The notes under the pieces are model-generated. The model was not told the DNA's origin. It ran no database searches and saw only the letters and a list, made by a program, of their open reading frames with translations. Below are positions 8,166-15,888 of a DNA stretch of 64,000 nucleotides, in pieces. Location: positions 372,001-436,000 of the forward strand of contig NZ_SLZG01000002.1 in assembly GCF_004341625.1 (NCBI RefSeq), written 5' to 3'. This DNA is from Rhizobium sp. BK376 (GTDB lineage: Bacteria > Pseudomonadota > Alphaproteobacteria > Rhizobiales > Rhizobiaceae). Positions within the stretch are counted from its first letter, which is position 1, and the number at the start of each line of letters is the position of its first letter. A program made the position numbers and the translations under genes.

Positions 8166-8480
8166 ATGTATATCGCCATGAACCGTTTCCGCGTGGCCGT
8201 CGGCTCCGAAAGCGAATTCGAGACCATCTGGAGAAATCGCGATTCCAGCCTTGCGCAGGTGCCCGGCTTCGTCGAGTTCCGGCTGCTACGCGGTCGCACC
8301 AATGAGGAGGAGGGCTTCACGCTCTTCGCCTCGCACACGATCTGGCGCAGCGAGGATGATTTCCAGAACTGGACGAAGTCTGAGAATTTCCGCATGGCGC
8401 ACCGCAATGCCGGCGACCACAAGGCCATCTACAAGGGACCGCCAGTGTTTGAAGGCTTCAACGTCGTCGAGGGAATCTGA
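8166..8480 (+). CDS. hmuQ: IsdG/HmuQ-type heme-degrading monooxygenase
   Basis: A 104-residue dimeric-barrel (ABM) protein. The three residues required in IsdG-type enzymes are in place: Asn6 (AMNRF), Trp69 (FQNWTKS) and His79 (FRMAHR). Members split heme to release iron; rhizobial and Brucella relatives are HmuQ/HmuD and BhuQ. The start at 8166 has GAGAGG 6-7 bases upstream; a longer frame from 8103 is not supported. It is the third gene of the operon behind the tandem IRO boxes. The symbol follows the closest named family and could also be hmuD or bhuQ. Confidence 0.85.
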   Translation: MYIAMNRFRVAVGSESEFETIWRNRDSSLAQVPGFVEFRLLRGRTNEEEGFTLFASHTIWRSEDDFQNWTKSENFRMAHRNAGDHKAIYKGPPVFEGFNVVEGI

Positions 8481-8527
8481 AGCAATTCCAGCAATATAAG
8501 TTGGCCGCAGGCATCAGCTTCCAGGCG

Positions 8528-8914
8528 CTAGAGCTGCGCCTCGATCGCTGCCTTGTCTACGACCGACCATACCTGCCAGATCCGGTTCTCGTGAAATTCG
8601 TAGAAGACATTCTCGGCGAAGGAAACTTTCCTTCCGTTTATATCAAGTCCGAGGAACTTTCCCTTTGGCGTGCAGTCGAATTGCAGTCGGCTCGCGATAA
8701 AGGGATGATCCGATACCAGCAGGCGAATGCTGAAATTGAGATCCGGAATTTCCAGGAAGTCTTTCTCCAGCATCTGGCGATAACCTGATAGGCCGATCTG
8801 ACGGCCGTTGTGGTGTACGTCGTCGTGGACGAACTCTCCCAGTGCGGGCCAATCCTGTGCATTGAGGCAGGCGATATAGTCTCGATACGCGCTTGAGAGG
8901 TCGATCTTGGTCAT
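8528..8914 (-). CDS. Ester cyclase / SnoaL-like (NTF2-fold) protein
   Basis: 128 residues with the pattern of small SnoaL-type polyketide-cyclase relatives: an N-terminal helix with YIACLNAQDWPALGEFVHDD, then HHNGRQIGLSGYRQML, and a closing FHENRIWQVWSVVDK strand. These proteins form cone-shaped NTF2 barrels; many have unknown small-molecule substrates. The start at 8914 has CGGAG upstream; longer starts at 9049 and 9067 run through non-conserved sequence. It converges on the heme operon and looks monocistronic. Confidence 0.75.
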   Translation of the reverse strand: MTKIDLSSAYRDYIACLNAQDWPALGEFVHDDVHHNGRQIGLSGYRQMLEKDFLEIPDLNFSIRLLVSDHPFIASRLQFDCTPKGKFLGLDINGRKVSFAENVFYEFHENRIWQVWSVVDKAAIEAQL

Positions 8915-9222
8915 GGACGCTGCTCCGGTGCCTTTGCCCAAAACAATCTTCCAGGGATCGATTGTGTTCCGTTTCGCCCGCGATCGCAGGCACAAATTTT
9001 CGCGATGGAGGTGCGCCGGATCGCTGAACGCGGTGGTGATTTGCGCCATAATATCCCATGTTTTCATGGCATTTTATCGGTCTGTGGCCGATCTGTCGCT
9101 TTTGGCACAAAAGGGCGGCGATTCGACACGACTATTAGAATAAGCTATTGAATATGGGACATGACACATTAGATGTTCGATTAGATGAGACGGCCCCGTC
9201 GCAGTCCAGTCGAGGAAGCATC
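8915..9222. other. Intergenic region between ester cyclase and outer-membrane barrel gene
   Basis: About 300 bases without a convincing gene. It holds the divergent promoters of the ester-cyclase gene and the barrel gene. The 9120-9180 part is A+T-rich and precedes a GAGGA ribosome site at 9212-9216. No clear operator or RNA hairpin was seen. Confidence 0.5.
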
Positions 9223-9867
9223 ATGAAGACGCTTGTTCTTTCATCCATATTTGCCACATTTGTCGCCGTAGCCGCCTTCGCGCCAGCCATGGCCGCAGAC
9301 GCGGTTACTGCGCCGCCGGCTCCTCCGATTGCGGAACAGGTTCCCGTCTTCACCTGGACTGGTCCTTATGCCGGTATCCGCGGTGGCGGATCCTGGGTTG
9401 ATGGCGATTTCGATTTTCCTGGCGGCAGCGCCTCGCAGCATTTCAACGGCGGTCTGATCGGCGGTTTCCTCGGCTATAACTGGCAGATGGACAACAACGT
9501 CGTGATCGGCGCGGAAGGCGACCTGAACTATAATTGGAATAAGGAAGAGATCGTGCCCGGCGTTGACGGCGGCACTGATGTCGACGGCTCGGTACGCGCG
9601 CGTGTCGGTTATGCCTTTGACAAGACGCTGGTCTATGCGACCGGTGGCTGGCAGATCAGCCGCGGTTATCTCGATGCCGGTGACGGCAAGGAGACAAAGA
9701 CGTTCAATGGATGGACGCTCGGCGCCGGTGTCGACCATGCCTTCACCAACAATATCTTCGGCCGGGTCGAGTATCGATATACGGACTTCGGCAGCAAGGA
9801 CATCGGCAACACGAATGTCGATCTCAACCAGAACGCCGTCGTGGTCGGCGTCGGCGTGAAATTCTGA
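9223..9867 (+). CDS. Outer-membrane beta-barrel porin-like protein (RopB/Omp25-31 family)
   Basis: 214 residues: a Sec signal peptide ending at Ala-Met-Ala-Ala (about 20-24), a short Pro-rich linker, then eight alternating amphipathic strands typical of Omp25/Omp31/RopB proteins. These start with FTWTGPYAGIRGGG and close with a C-terminal VGVGVKF strand ending in Phe, the outer-membrane assembly signature. The start at 9223 follows GAGGA. It contributes to outer-membrane stability. A strong hairpin follows the stop. Confidence 0.9.
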   Translation: MKTLVLSSIFATFVAVAAFAPAMAADAVTAPPAPPIAEQVPVFTWTGPYAGIRGGGSWVDGDFDFPGGSASQHFNGGLIGGFLGYNWQMDNNVVIGAEGDLNYNWNKEEIVPGVDGGTDVDGSVRARVGYAFDKTLVYATGGWQISRGYLDAGDGKETKTFNGWTLGAGVDHAFTNNIFGRVEYRYTDFGSKDIGNTNVDLNQNAVVVGVGVKF

Positions 9868-9888
9868 CATCAGCTTTCTTTTTTGCCG

Positions 9889-9925
9889 CAGCCGCGTGGA
9901 TATCGACGCGGCTGTTTCATTTTGT
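9889..9925 (+). terminator. Rho-independent terminator after the barrel gene
   Basis: CAGCCGCGT (9889-9897) pairs with ACGCGGCTG (9906-9914) across an 8-base loop, followed by TTTCATTTT. It lies 22 bases after the barrel stop codon and probably ends that transcript. Confidence 0.75.
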
Positions 9926-9972
9926 GGTTTTCGCCTGCCAGCCCCGATGAAGTGCCGCGATCATCGGCTCGC

Positions 9973-10785
9973 CTAGCGGACCGCCTCAATGACATGTGCG
10001 GTTATCCTGCTGTCGATGGAGCCGGTTCCGAAGCGCCGTGTAAGCGCCTCGGCGACTACTTCGGTTGCCTCATCGAGACCTGATGGAGAGCGGGCTTCGA
10101 TCTCCACTCTCAGCGGCGTTCCCTGACAATAGGCGATGGCGACCTCATGCGCGGAACGAGCCCGGCATTTCTGCTCGGATGTATCGACAGTCACCTCGCG
10201 GAAGCCGCTGGCTTTCAGGTCGTTGCGAATGGGGTCGATCGCCCAGTAACCATGCGGCGTCCTGCCCATGAAGCGCGGCGGGTCCTGCGGAAAATGATCG
10301 GCAAGCGTATCCTCCACGAATTGGGCAAATTCGTTGTTTTCCAACTTGTCCCAGACGCTGAAAATGTAATGACCGTTCGGCCTTAGCACGCGGTGTGCCT
10401 CGCGGTAGCCCTTGGCCTTGTCGGGGAAGAACATCGCGCCGAACTGGCAGACCACGATATCGAAGCTTTGCGCTTCGAACGGCAGCGACAGGGCGTCGGC
10501 CTGCTGCCAGGTTATCCTGCCATTATTGCCTTGCCGCGATCTCGCAAAGTCTATCATCGGCTGGTTGAGGTCGGATGCCAGGATCCGCACCTTCTCATCC
10601 AGCCGCAAGGCGAGTGCGCGCGTGACGGCTCCGGTCCCGGCTGCGACCTCCAGCAGGCTCTGCGGCTTCAGTTTCTCCACGCGTTCGGCGAGGTGGCGGG
10701 CGTAAGGTTCGAAAATGAGGGGGACGAGGAGACGGTCGTAGATTTCCGGGATAGGTCCGGCAAAGGCTTTCTCTGCTGCGGTCAT
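9973..10785 (-). CDS. Class I SAM-dependent methyltransferase
   Basis: 270 residues with the Rossmann methyltransferase motifs: motif I LLEVAAGTGAVTR (about 43-55), an acidic strand end (LASDLNQ), motif II/IV with DIVVCQFGAMFFPD, and a following Leu-Arg-Pro-Asn-Gly turn. It belongs to the Methyltransf_11/25 group (ubiE/arsM-like); the substrate cannot be read from sequence. The start at 10785 has GGGAG about 9 bases upstream; the longer frame from 10887 lacks support. Monocistronic, convergent with the barrel gene. Confidence 0.85.
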   Translation of the reverse strand: MTAAEKAFAGPIPEIYDRLLVPLIFEPYARHLAERVEKLKPQSLLEVAAGTGAVTRALALRLDEKVRILASDLNQPMIDFARSRQGNNGRITWQQADALSLPFEAQSFDIVVCQFGAMFFPDKAKGYREAHRVLRPNGHYIFSVWDKLENNEFAQFVEDTLADHFPQDPPRFMGRTPHGYWAIDPIRNDLKASGFREVTVDTSEQKCRARSAHEVAIAYCQGTPLRVEIEARSPSGLDEATEVVAEALTRRFGTGSIDSRITAHVIEAVR

Positions 10786-10908
10786 GGCGGTTGCTCCCTC
10801 AAGCCATATCAGGACAGACGGCAGGCGTGTCGGTCGGGGCCGGAGGAAGCCTACGCCGGAAGGGTTCCGTGCGAAAGAACTATCCAATTTTCCCGTTACC
10901 TTCGGCGG

Positions 10909-11277
10909 TTAACGCCGGACCGGGAGAAATGCGCCCAGCGCTGCCAGAATCCAGCCGGCCATCATGGCGAAGCCGCCGATCGGGGCGGCGAGCGGAAAAA
11001 GCCCGGTGTCGTGAAAATGGCGATAGATCAGGTCGCCGCCGAAAAGCAATGTGCCGAGCCCAAGCACAAGGCCGGCGGCCGGCGCGGTGCGGAAGCGATC
11101 GTAACCGGCATAGACTGCTAGAAGGGCAGGGGCATGGGCAAGACACATGGTCGATGCCGCGCCGAAATAGTGCGCATCGGCGCCGTGCGTGGCGGCCGCG
11201 GCCAGCGCAACACCGGCACAACCGAGCAGGCCGGCAAGAAGGAGGATCAGGCTGCGAATGCTGGCAGTCGAATTCAT
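10909..11277 (-). CDS. DUF423 small inner-membrane protein
   Basis: A 122-residue protein with four hydrophobic helices; the first is residues 7-25. The family motif ATHG followed by an AHALALL-like AHAPALL segment in helix 2 and GGFAMMAGWILAALGAF in the last helix identify DUF423 (YwdK/YgdD-like). Function unknown. The ATG overlaps the stop of the truncated-hemoglobin gene by four bases, so the two are translationally coupled. Confidence 0.88.
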   Translation of the reverse strand: MNSTASIRSLILLLAGLLGCAGVALAAAATHGADAHYFGAASTMCLAHAPALLAVYAGYDRFRTAPAAGLVLGLGTLLFGGDLIYRHFHDTGLFPLAAPIGGFAMMAGWILAALGAFLPVRR

Positions 11278-11675
11278 GGGGCGTCCTGTTCGCGGTTCTG
11301 CATGTGGTAGGCAAGGCGCTCCACCGGCTCGAGGATGATGGCCCGGAGCTTTTCGTTCTCGATCGTTTCATCCATCGCGCGACGGAAGCAGAGCAGCCAT
11401 TCGTCGCGTTCAGCAGGTCCGATCGCTGCCACAAAATGCCGGCTGCGCAGGCGGGGATGGCCGCGTTTCTCGATATACAGCTGCGGGCCGCCGAGATAGC
11501 CGGTCAGGTATTCGTAGAATTTCTCGCGGCTGCCTTCGAGGCTCGGCGGATGGACGGCCCGGCAGCGTGCAGCCTCGGGCAAGCTGTCCATCAGATCATA
11601 GAAACGCTTCGTCAGCGCCCGAACGGTCGGATCGCCGCCGATCGCCTCGTATAAAGTAATGGTTTCGTCGCTCAC
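11274..11675 (-). CDS. Group II truncated hemoglobin
   Basis: 133 residues. TLYEAIGGDPTVRALTKRFYD is the opening of truncated hemoglobins, with the B10 Tyr in RFYD; a Gly-Gly-Pro precedes the E/F region; RHFVAAIG contains the proximal F8 His; the tail RDEWLLCFRRAM is the G/H-helix pattern with the TrHb2-type Trp. Such proteins bind O2 or NO and help in nitrosative or oxidative stress. The GTG at 11675 is taken as start because all family homology begins there. Coupled to the DUF423 gene. Confidence 0.88.
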   Translation of the reverse strand: MSDETITLYEAIGGDPTVRALTKRFYDLMDSLPEAARCRAVHPPSLEGSREKFYEYLTGYLGGPQLYIEKRGHPRLRSRHFVAAIGPAERDEWLLCFRRAMDETIENEKLRAIILEPVERLAYHMQNREQDAP

Positions 11676-11844
11676 TGTCCTACACCCGGTTCGTCGTCTT
11701 ACATGGCGTTTTGTCGTGACCGCTGCAACAGGGGAACGGATTTCTGCGGCGTTTGGGCGCTGTCGCATGGACGTCATCCGGGAAGCGCATGCTTTCTTCG
11801 AAGCGCCGAGCGCGTTCGATTTCAAAGAGTTGATCGCTGCTATT

Positions 11845-11872
11845 CTTGACAAAACCGTCCGGACGGTATGTT
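11845..11872 (+). promoter_or_regulatory. Promoter with embedded TetR operator
   Basis: TTGACA (11845-11850) and TATGTT (11867-11872) form a promoter with 16-base spacing. The spacer holds a perfect 14-base palindrome, ACCGTCCGGACGGT (11854-11867). This is the classic position for autorepression by the TetR-family gene that starts 9 bases after the -10, implying an almost leaderless message. Confidence 0.75.
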
Positions 11873-11881
11873 GTCTCAGGC

Positions 11882-12445
11882 ATGTCTGAAGCGCACCATA
11901 GAAAAAAGCAGCCCGTTCTCGTCCGCCAGCAATTGCTGGAGGTTGCCGCGCGGCTTGCGTCTGCGCAGGGAATGACGGCGGTGACGCTTGATGCGGTGTC
12001 GGCTGCGTCAGGTGTCAGCAAGGGCGGGCTCCTGCACCATTTCCCGAACAAGAATGCGTTGCTGGAAGCGCTGTTCGACAGCCTGGTCATACGTCTGGAT
12101 AGCGCGATCGAGGATGTGATGCGGGATGATCCCATTCCGCATGGGCGCTTCACGCGCGCCTATCTCCAGGCGGTTCTTGCATTGCGCAACCGGTCCGAGG
12201 AATCCAAGGACTGGGCACAGGTGACGATGGCGATGCTGGTGGAGCCGCGGCTGCGCCAGCGCTGGCGGGACTGGGTGCGCGAGCGCAGCGAGGAATATAT
12301 CGGTACGGATTCCTCGGCGAACGCACAGATCGTCAGGCTCGCAGCCGATGGCCTCTGGCTTGCCGATATCCTTGGCAGCCACGAGATGGATGAGCGCGAG
12401 CGGCAGTCGCTGATCGCCGGCCTCATCGAACTCACCCTGAAGTAA
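11882..12445 (+). CDS. TetR family repressor of SMR efflux pump
   Basis: 187 residues. The N-terminal helix-turn-helix (about 12-60) contains the TetR hallmark TLDAVSAASGVSKGGLLHHF; the C-terminal domain is helical and would bind the inducer. It sits 10 bases upstream of an SMR efflux gene and directly behind a palindromic operator, so it probably represses itself and the pump until a cationic or hydrophobic compound appears. An in-frame ATG at 11846 falls inside the promoter and is rejected. Confidence 0.9.
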   Translation: MSEAHHRKKQPVLVRQQLLEVAARLASAQGMTAVTLDAVSAASGVSKGGLLHHFPNKNALLEALFDSLVIRLDSAIEDVMRDDPIPHGRFTRAYLQAVLALRNRSEESKDWAQVTMAMLVEPRLRQRWRDWVRERSEEYIGTDSSANAQIVRLAADGLWLADILGSHEMDERERQSLIAGLIELTLK

Positions 12446-12454
12446 TCGAGGAAA

Positions 12455-12802
12455 ATGGGAATGGCCGGGGCCTCCGTCTATGCAATGTTGTTCGTCGCGA
12501 TCGTGCTCGAAGTGATCGGCACGACGGCGCTGCAGATGTCGCAGCAGTTCACCCGCATCGGGCCGACCGTCGTCCTGATCCTCTGCTATACCGGCGCCTT
12601 CTATTTCCTGTCGGTGACCTTGCGAACCATTCCCGTCGGTATTGCCTATGCGATCTGGAGCGCTCTCGGCATCGTGCTGATTTCGGGCGTCGGGCTCGTT
12701 TTCTTCAAGCAGAAGCTTGATCTTCCCGCCATGATCGGGCTCGCGCTGATCATTGCCGGCGTGCTTGTGGTCAATCTCTTCTCCAAGGCCGTTTCGCACT
12801 GA
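12455..12802 (+). CDS. SMR family multidrug efflux transporter
   Basis: 115 residues, four membrane helices. Glu19, in the [17 protein letters not shown] segment, corresponds to the essential proton/drug-binding Glu14 of EmrE. The helix-3 segment [14 protein letters not shown] and the final [12 protein letters not shown] helix are typical. It works as an antiparallel dimer to export cationic compounds. GAGGAAA precedes the start, 10 bases after the TetR gene, forming a regulator-pump operon. Confidence 0.92.
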   Translation: MGMAGASVYAMLFVAIVLEVIGTTALQMSQQFTRIGPTVVLILCYTGAFYFLSVTLRTIPVGIAYAIWSALGIVLISGVGLVFFKQKLDLPAMIGLALIIAGVLVVNLFSKAVSH

Positions 12803-12965
12803 CGAACAGTCGCGCCAGCGCGGCGATTTTGCCTTTGTCAAATCATTGCAGGCGCTCTATGTCTTCGTCGGGAGGACCGAGGCGAGGCGGCACAGCAATT
12901 TTCCAAAGCGCTTTGGATTCGGCCAACCCCATTCTATTGGAAAGAAATTTCAGAGGAGCGTAGCA

Positions 12966-13751
12966 ATGGCCATTCGCACAGTCGTGTGGGGGGAGAATAT
13001 CCACGAGCAGACCAATGAGGTGGTAGCAAGCATCTATCCCGAGGGGATGCACAACACCATCGCCAAGGCGATCAATTCCGATCCCGCGATTACCGCCACG
13101 ACCGCGACGCTGCAGGAGCCGGAGCACGGTTTGAGTGCTGCACGCCTGAAGGATACCGACGTTCTCATCTGGTGGGGGCACAAGGATCATGGCGCCGTGG
13201 CTGACGAGATCGTCGAGCGTGTCGCCGAGCGCGTCTGGGAAGGCATGGGCCTGATTGTCCTGCATTCCGGCCATTTCTCGAAGATCTTCAAGCGGTTGAT
13301 GGGAACGCCCTGCGCGCTGAAATGGCGCGAGGCTGGCGAGCGGGAAAGGCTGTGGGTGATCAATCCACGGCATCCGATCGCTGCCGGGCTCGACGAGAAT
13401 TTCGTTCTGGAAAACGAGGAAATGTACGGCGAGGCTTTCTCCGTTCCCGAGCCGCTCGAGACCGTCTTCATTTCATGGTTCCAGGGCGGGGAAGTGTTTC
13501 GATCCGGCATGACATGGCGCCGCGGTGCGGGAAACATCTTCTATTTCCGTCCCGGTCACGAAACCTATCCGACCTATCACGACGCGAACGTGCACAAGGT
13601 CTTGGTCAATGCGGTCAAGTGGGCGCACAACCCGCAGGGATCGCTGACGACCATCCATGATGCTCCGAACGTGCCGGTCGAGCAGGCTCCGGAGCCGATC
13701 GTCGAGCGTGGTCCAAAGCTCCACCAGGCCGGCGAAGCCGGTTATCGCTGA
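12966..13751 (+). CDS. thuA: ThuA-like trehalose-utilisation family protein
   Basis: 261 residues of the ThuA family (class-I-glutamine-amidotransferase-like fold). Landmarks are VWGENIHE at the start, [26 protein letters not shown], and [17 protein letters not shown] near the end. In Sinorhizobium thuA and thuB work together in oxidised trehalose, maltitol or sucrose catabolism. Here the pair stands without thuEFGK or thuR, so the substrate may differ. GAGGAG lies 8 bases before the start; thuB follows after 8 bases. Confidence 0.87.
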   Translation: MAIRTVVWGENIHEQTNEVVASIYPEGMHNTIAKAINSDPAITATTATLQEPEHGLSAARLKDTDVLIWWGHKDHGAVADEIVERVAERVWEGMGLIVLHSGHFSKIFKRLMGTPCALKWREAGERERLWVINPRHPIAAGLDENFVLENEEMYGEAFSVPEPLETVFISWFQGGEVFRSGMTWRRGAGNIFYFRPGHETYPTYHDANVHKVLVNAVKWAHNPQGSLTTIHDAPNVPVEQAPEPIVERGPKLHQAGEAGYR

Positions 13752-13759
13752 GGTAGTTC

Positions 13760-14803
13760 ATGCGTCTCATCATCATTGGTACGGGCGGCATGGCGAAGAA
13801 CCAAGTCGACCAGTTCACCACCATCGACGGCGTCGAGATTGTCGGCGCCGTGGACACGGACGCCACGCGGCTCGCGGCTTTCGCCGATAAATACAATATC
13901 GGGAAGCGTTTCCTATCCCTCGACGAGGCAATCTCCTGGGGTGAATTCGACGCTGCGACGAATGTCACACCGGATCGGGCACACCATCCGACCACGTTGC
14001 CGTTGCTCGCAGCCGGAAAGCATGTCCTATGCGAGAAGCCGCTTGCCGAGAACTACGACAAGGCGCTGGAGATGACGGAGGCGGCGGAGCGGGCCGGCGT
14101 CATCAACATGGTCAATCTTACCTATCGCAACGTCGCGCCGCTGCAGCGGGCCCGCGAAATGGTGATCGCCGGCGAGATCGGCACGGTCAAGCATGTCGAG
14201 GCGTCCTATCTGCAGAGCTGGCTCGTCTCGAAGGCCTGGGGCGATTGGCGCAGCGAATCGACCTGGCTGTGGCGACTATCGACGGGACATGGCTCGAACG
14301 GCGTGCTCGGCGACGTCGGCATCCACATCCTCGATTTCGCGGCCTACGGGGCGGCAACCGACATTGACCATGTGTTTGCCCGGTTGAAGACCTTCAACAA
14401 GGCGCCGGGCGGGCAGATCGGGGAATATACGCTCGATGCCAATGACAGCTTCTCGATGTCGGTCGATTTCGCCAATGGTGCGCTCGGCGTGGTTCATGCC
14501 AGCCGCTGGGCGACAGGCCATCTCAACGAGCTGAAGTTGCGCATCTATGGAGAACGGGGCGGGCTCGAGGTCTCGCATCGCCCGGGAGAGTCCGAACTGC
14601 GCGGTTGCCTCGGAGAGGATGTGGAGAGCGCAACCTGGAAGACGATCGAAGTTCCTCCGGTGCCGACCAACTACCAGCGTTTTGCCGAAGCTGTTGTGAG
14701 CGGCATCCCCCAGGATCCGAACTTCCGCCATGCCGCGAACCTGCAAAAGGTGCTCGATCTCGCCATGGTCACGGAACGGGAGCGGCGCGAACTCAAGGTT
14801 TAA
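13760..14803 (+). CDS. thuB: Gfo/Idh/MocA family oxidoreductase, ThuB-like
   Basis: 347 residues. An N-terminal NAD(P)-binding Rossmann domain (LIIIGTGGMAKN, about 3-14), the GKHVLCEKPLAE motif (about 90-101) with the family Glu-Lys-Pro, and a C-terminal alpha/beta domain with DVGIHILDFA around the active-site His. It would oxidise a sugar or disaccharide. Co-transcribed with the thuA-like gene (8-base gap). A strong terminator follows at 14873. Confidence 0.88.
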   Translation: MRLIIIGTGGMAKNQVDQFTTIDGVEIVGAVDTDATRLAAFADKYNIGKRFLSLDEAISWGEFDAATNVTPDRAHHPTTLPLLAAGKHVLCEKPLAENYDKALEMTEAAERAGVINMVNLTYRNVAPLQRAREMVIAGEIGTVKHVEASYLQSWLVSKAWGDWRSESTWLWRLSTGHGSNGVLGDVGIHILDFAAYGAATDIDHVFARLKTFNKAPGGQIGEYTLDANDSFSMSVDFANGALGVVHASRWATGHLNELKLRIYGERGGLEVSHRPGESELRGCLGEDVESATWKTIEVPPVPTNYQRFAEAVVSGIPQDPNFRHAANLQKVLDLAMVTERERRELKV

Positions 14804-14872
14804 AGCACCGCGAAAGACCTAGCGCGCGATCGAATCAGTCGAACGTCTTCGACGACTTTGAAAACGATATAG

Positions 14873-14907
14873 CGCCGCAAGCCCTACAGTAGGCTTGCGG
14901 CGTTTTT
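14873..14907 (+). terminator. Rho-independent terminator after thuB
   Basis: Perfect 11-base stem CGCCGCAAGCC (14873-14883) / GGCTTGCGGCG (14892-14902), an 8-base loop, then TTTTTATTTTT. It ends the thuAB transcript. Confidence 0.92.
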
Positions 14908-14919
14908 ATTTTTGCGTCG

Positions 14920-14968
14920 CATCAAATCCAATTGGCTTTACTTAACGTAAGGTAAATTGGATTTGATG
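14920..14968. promoter_or_regulatory. Perfect 14-base inverted repeat ahead of LuxR-type gene
   Basis: CATCAAATCCAATT (14920-14933) and its exact reverse complement (14955-14968) flank a 21-base centre that itself contains TTAC and GTAA arms. It lies 240 bases upstream of the LuxR-type regulator and 13 bases after the thuB terminator's T-run. It could be an operator, an RNA hairpin, or the remnant of a small mobile repeat. There is no T-run after it, so it is not an ordinary terminator. Confidence 0.5.
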
Positions 14969-15209
14969 TGATTGAATCGATATTCTGTGAGTGCGACATA
15001 TTTATCTCATTTACGTCATTTTGCGTATGCAGAGCAGGCATATTTTTCAATAAACTTATATTAGGATGTGGTATTATTGGCTGTTTCGGTCGATTGGAGT
15101 GTGAGTACAGTCGCAGGAGAGCGTTCCCACGCTGGAGAGTTATGATGAGGAGAGGGGTACTGTTCTCAGAGAAACTAAAGCCGCCGGTTGGGGATTAGGG
15201 CATTAGCGG
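14969..15209. other. A+T-rich gap upstream of LuxR-type gene
   Basis: Markedly richer in A+T than the flanks, especially 14985-15090. An open frame (14968-15198) has Cys/Phe-rich, low-complexity coding unlike any protein I know and no ribosome site; I do not call it a gene. It probably carries the promoter of the regulator at 15210. Confidence 0.5.
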
Positions 15210-15833
15210 ATGGTTTCTACAACGACAATGCATGACATATCTGCAAGTGAAGTGAAGGGAATGGCAGCCGCTTTCGAGATGGCCAACGTTGCCTGCATCT
15301 TTGTCAATGGACAGGGGCAGGTGACGATGATCAATGAGAAGGCGCGGGGCCTGCTTGGCGTCGATCTTCAGATCGTCCAGGGTGAATTGCGGCCGGCAAA
15401 AGCAGACGAGGCGGTTGCTTTCAACCGCGGCCTCAAGGCCGTGCTGGGCTCAGAGCTGTCAACGCAAAACGGCGAGGCGGATATCGTCACGCTGACGCGT
15501 GCCGGCAAGCGGCCGCTTGTCGCGCATATCCAGCGCATCGGCGGGGAAATGCAGGGTGTGTTCTCACATTCCTATGCGGTCGTGCTGATCGACGATCCCG
15601 AAGAGAAGTTTCAGCAGCGACCGGCAACGCTGGTCAAGCTGTTCGGCCTTACTCGCGTGGAGGCCGAGATCGCGCTTCTGCTCGGGCAGGGCATGAGCCT
15701 TCATGAGATCGCGACCCACCGTGCCGTCAGTTATGAGACCGCTCGGGCGCACCTCAAATCGATCTATCGCAAAACCGACACCAACCGGCAGTCGGAATTG
15801 TCGCTGCTCCTGTCGAACATCCGGATGAGATGA
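15210..15833 (+). CDS. LuxR-type HTH regulator with PAS-like sensor half
   Basis: 207 residues. The N-terminal half (about 20-120) reads like a PAS fold (FEMANVACIFVNGQGQVTMIN at its start, split here as a family-type opening). The C-terminal 60 residues are a GerE/LuxR helix-turn-helix with LTRVEAEIALLLGQG and SYETARAHLKSIYRKT. No receiver or autoinducer domain is visible. The start is uncertain: no clear ribosome site precedes 15210, and Met7 is an alternative. It stands alone, convergent with the LysR gene; target unknown. Confidence 0.82.
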   Translation: MVSTTTMHDISASEVKGMAAAFEMANVACIFVNGQGQVTMINEKARGLLGVDLQIVQGELRPAKADEAVAFNRGLKAVLGSELSTQNGEADIVTLTRAGKRPLVAHIQRIGGEMQGVFSHSYAVVLIDDPEEKFQQRPATLVKLFGLTRVEAEIALLLGQGMSLHEIATHRAVSYETARAHLKSIYRKTDTNRQSELSLLLSNIRMR

Positions 15834-15888
15834 TTCCAGCAAGTCGGCGGGTGCGGCAAGGCGACCCCACGACGCTCATTCCATCCGT

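Noticed and set aside
9148..9222. Upstream extension of the outer-membrane barrel gene
   Set aside because: The ATG at 9223 has GAGGA upstream and begins a normal signal peptide; the extension would place 25 polar residues before it.
14968..15198. 76-codon frame in the A+T-rich gap
   Set aside because: Low-complexity Phe/Cys/Ile content, no ribosome site, no similarity to known families.
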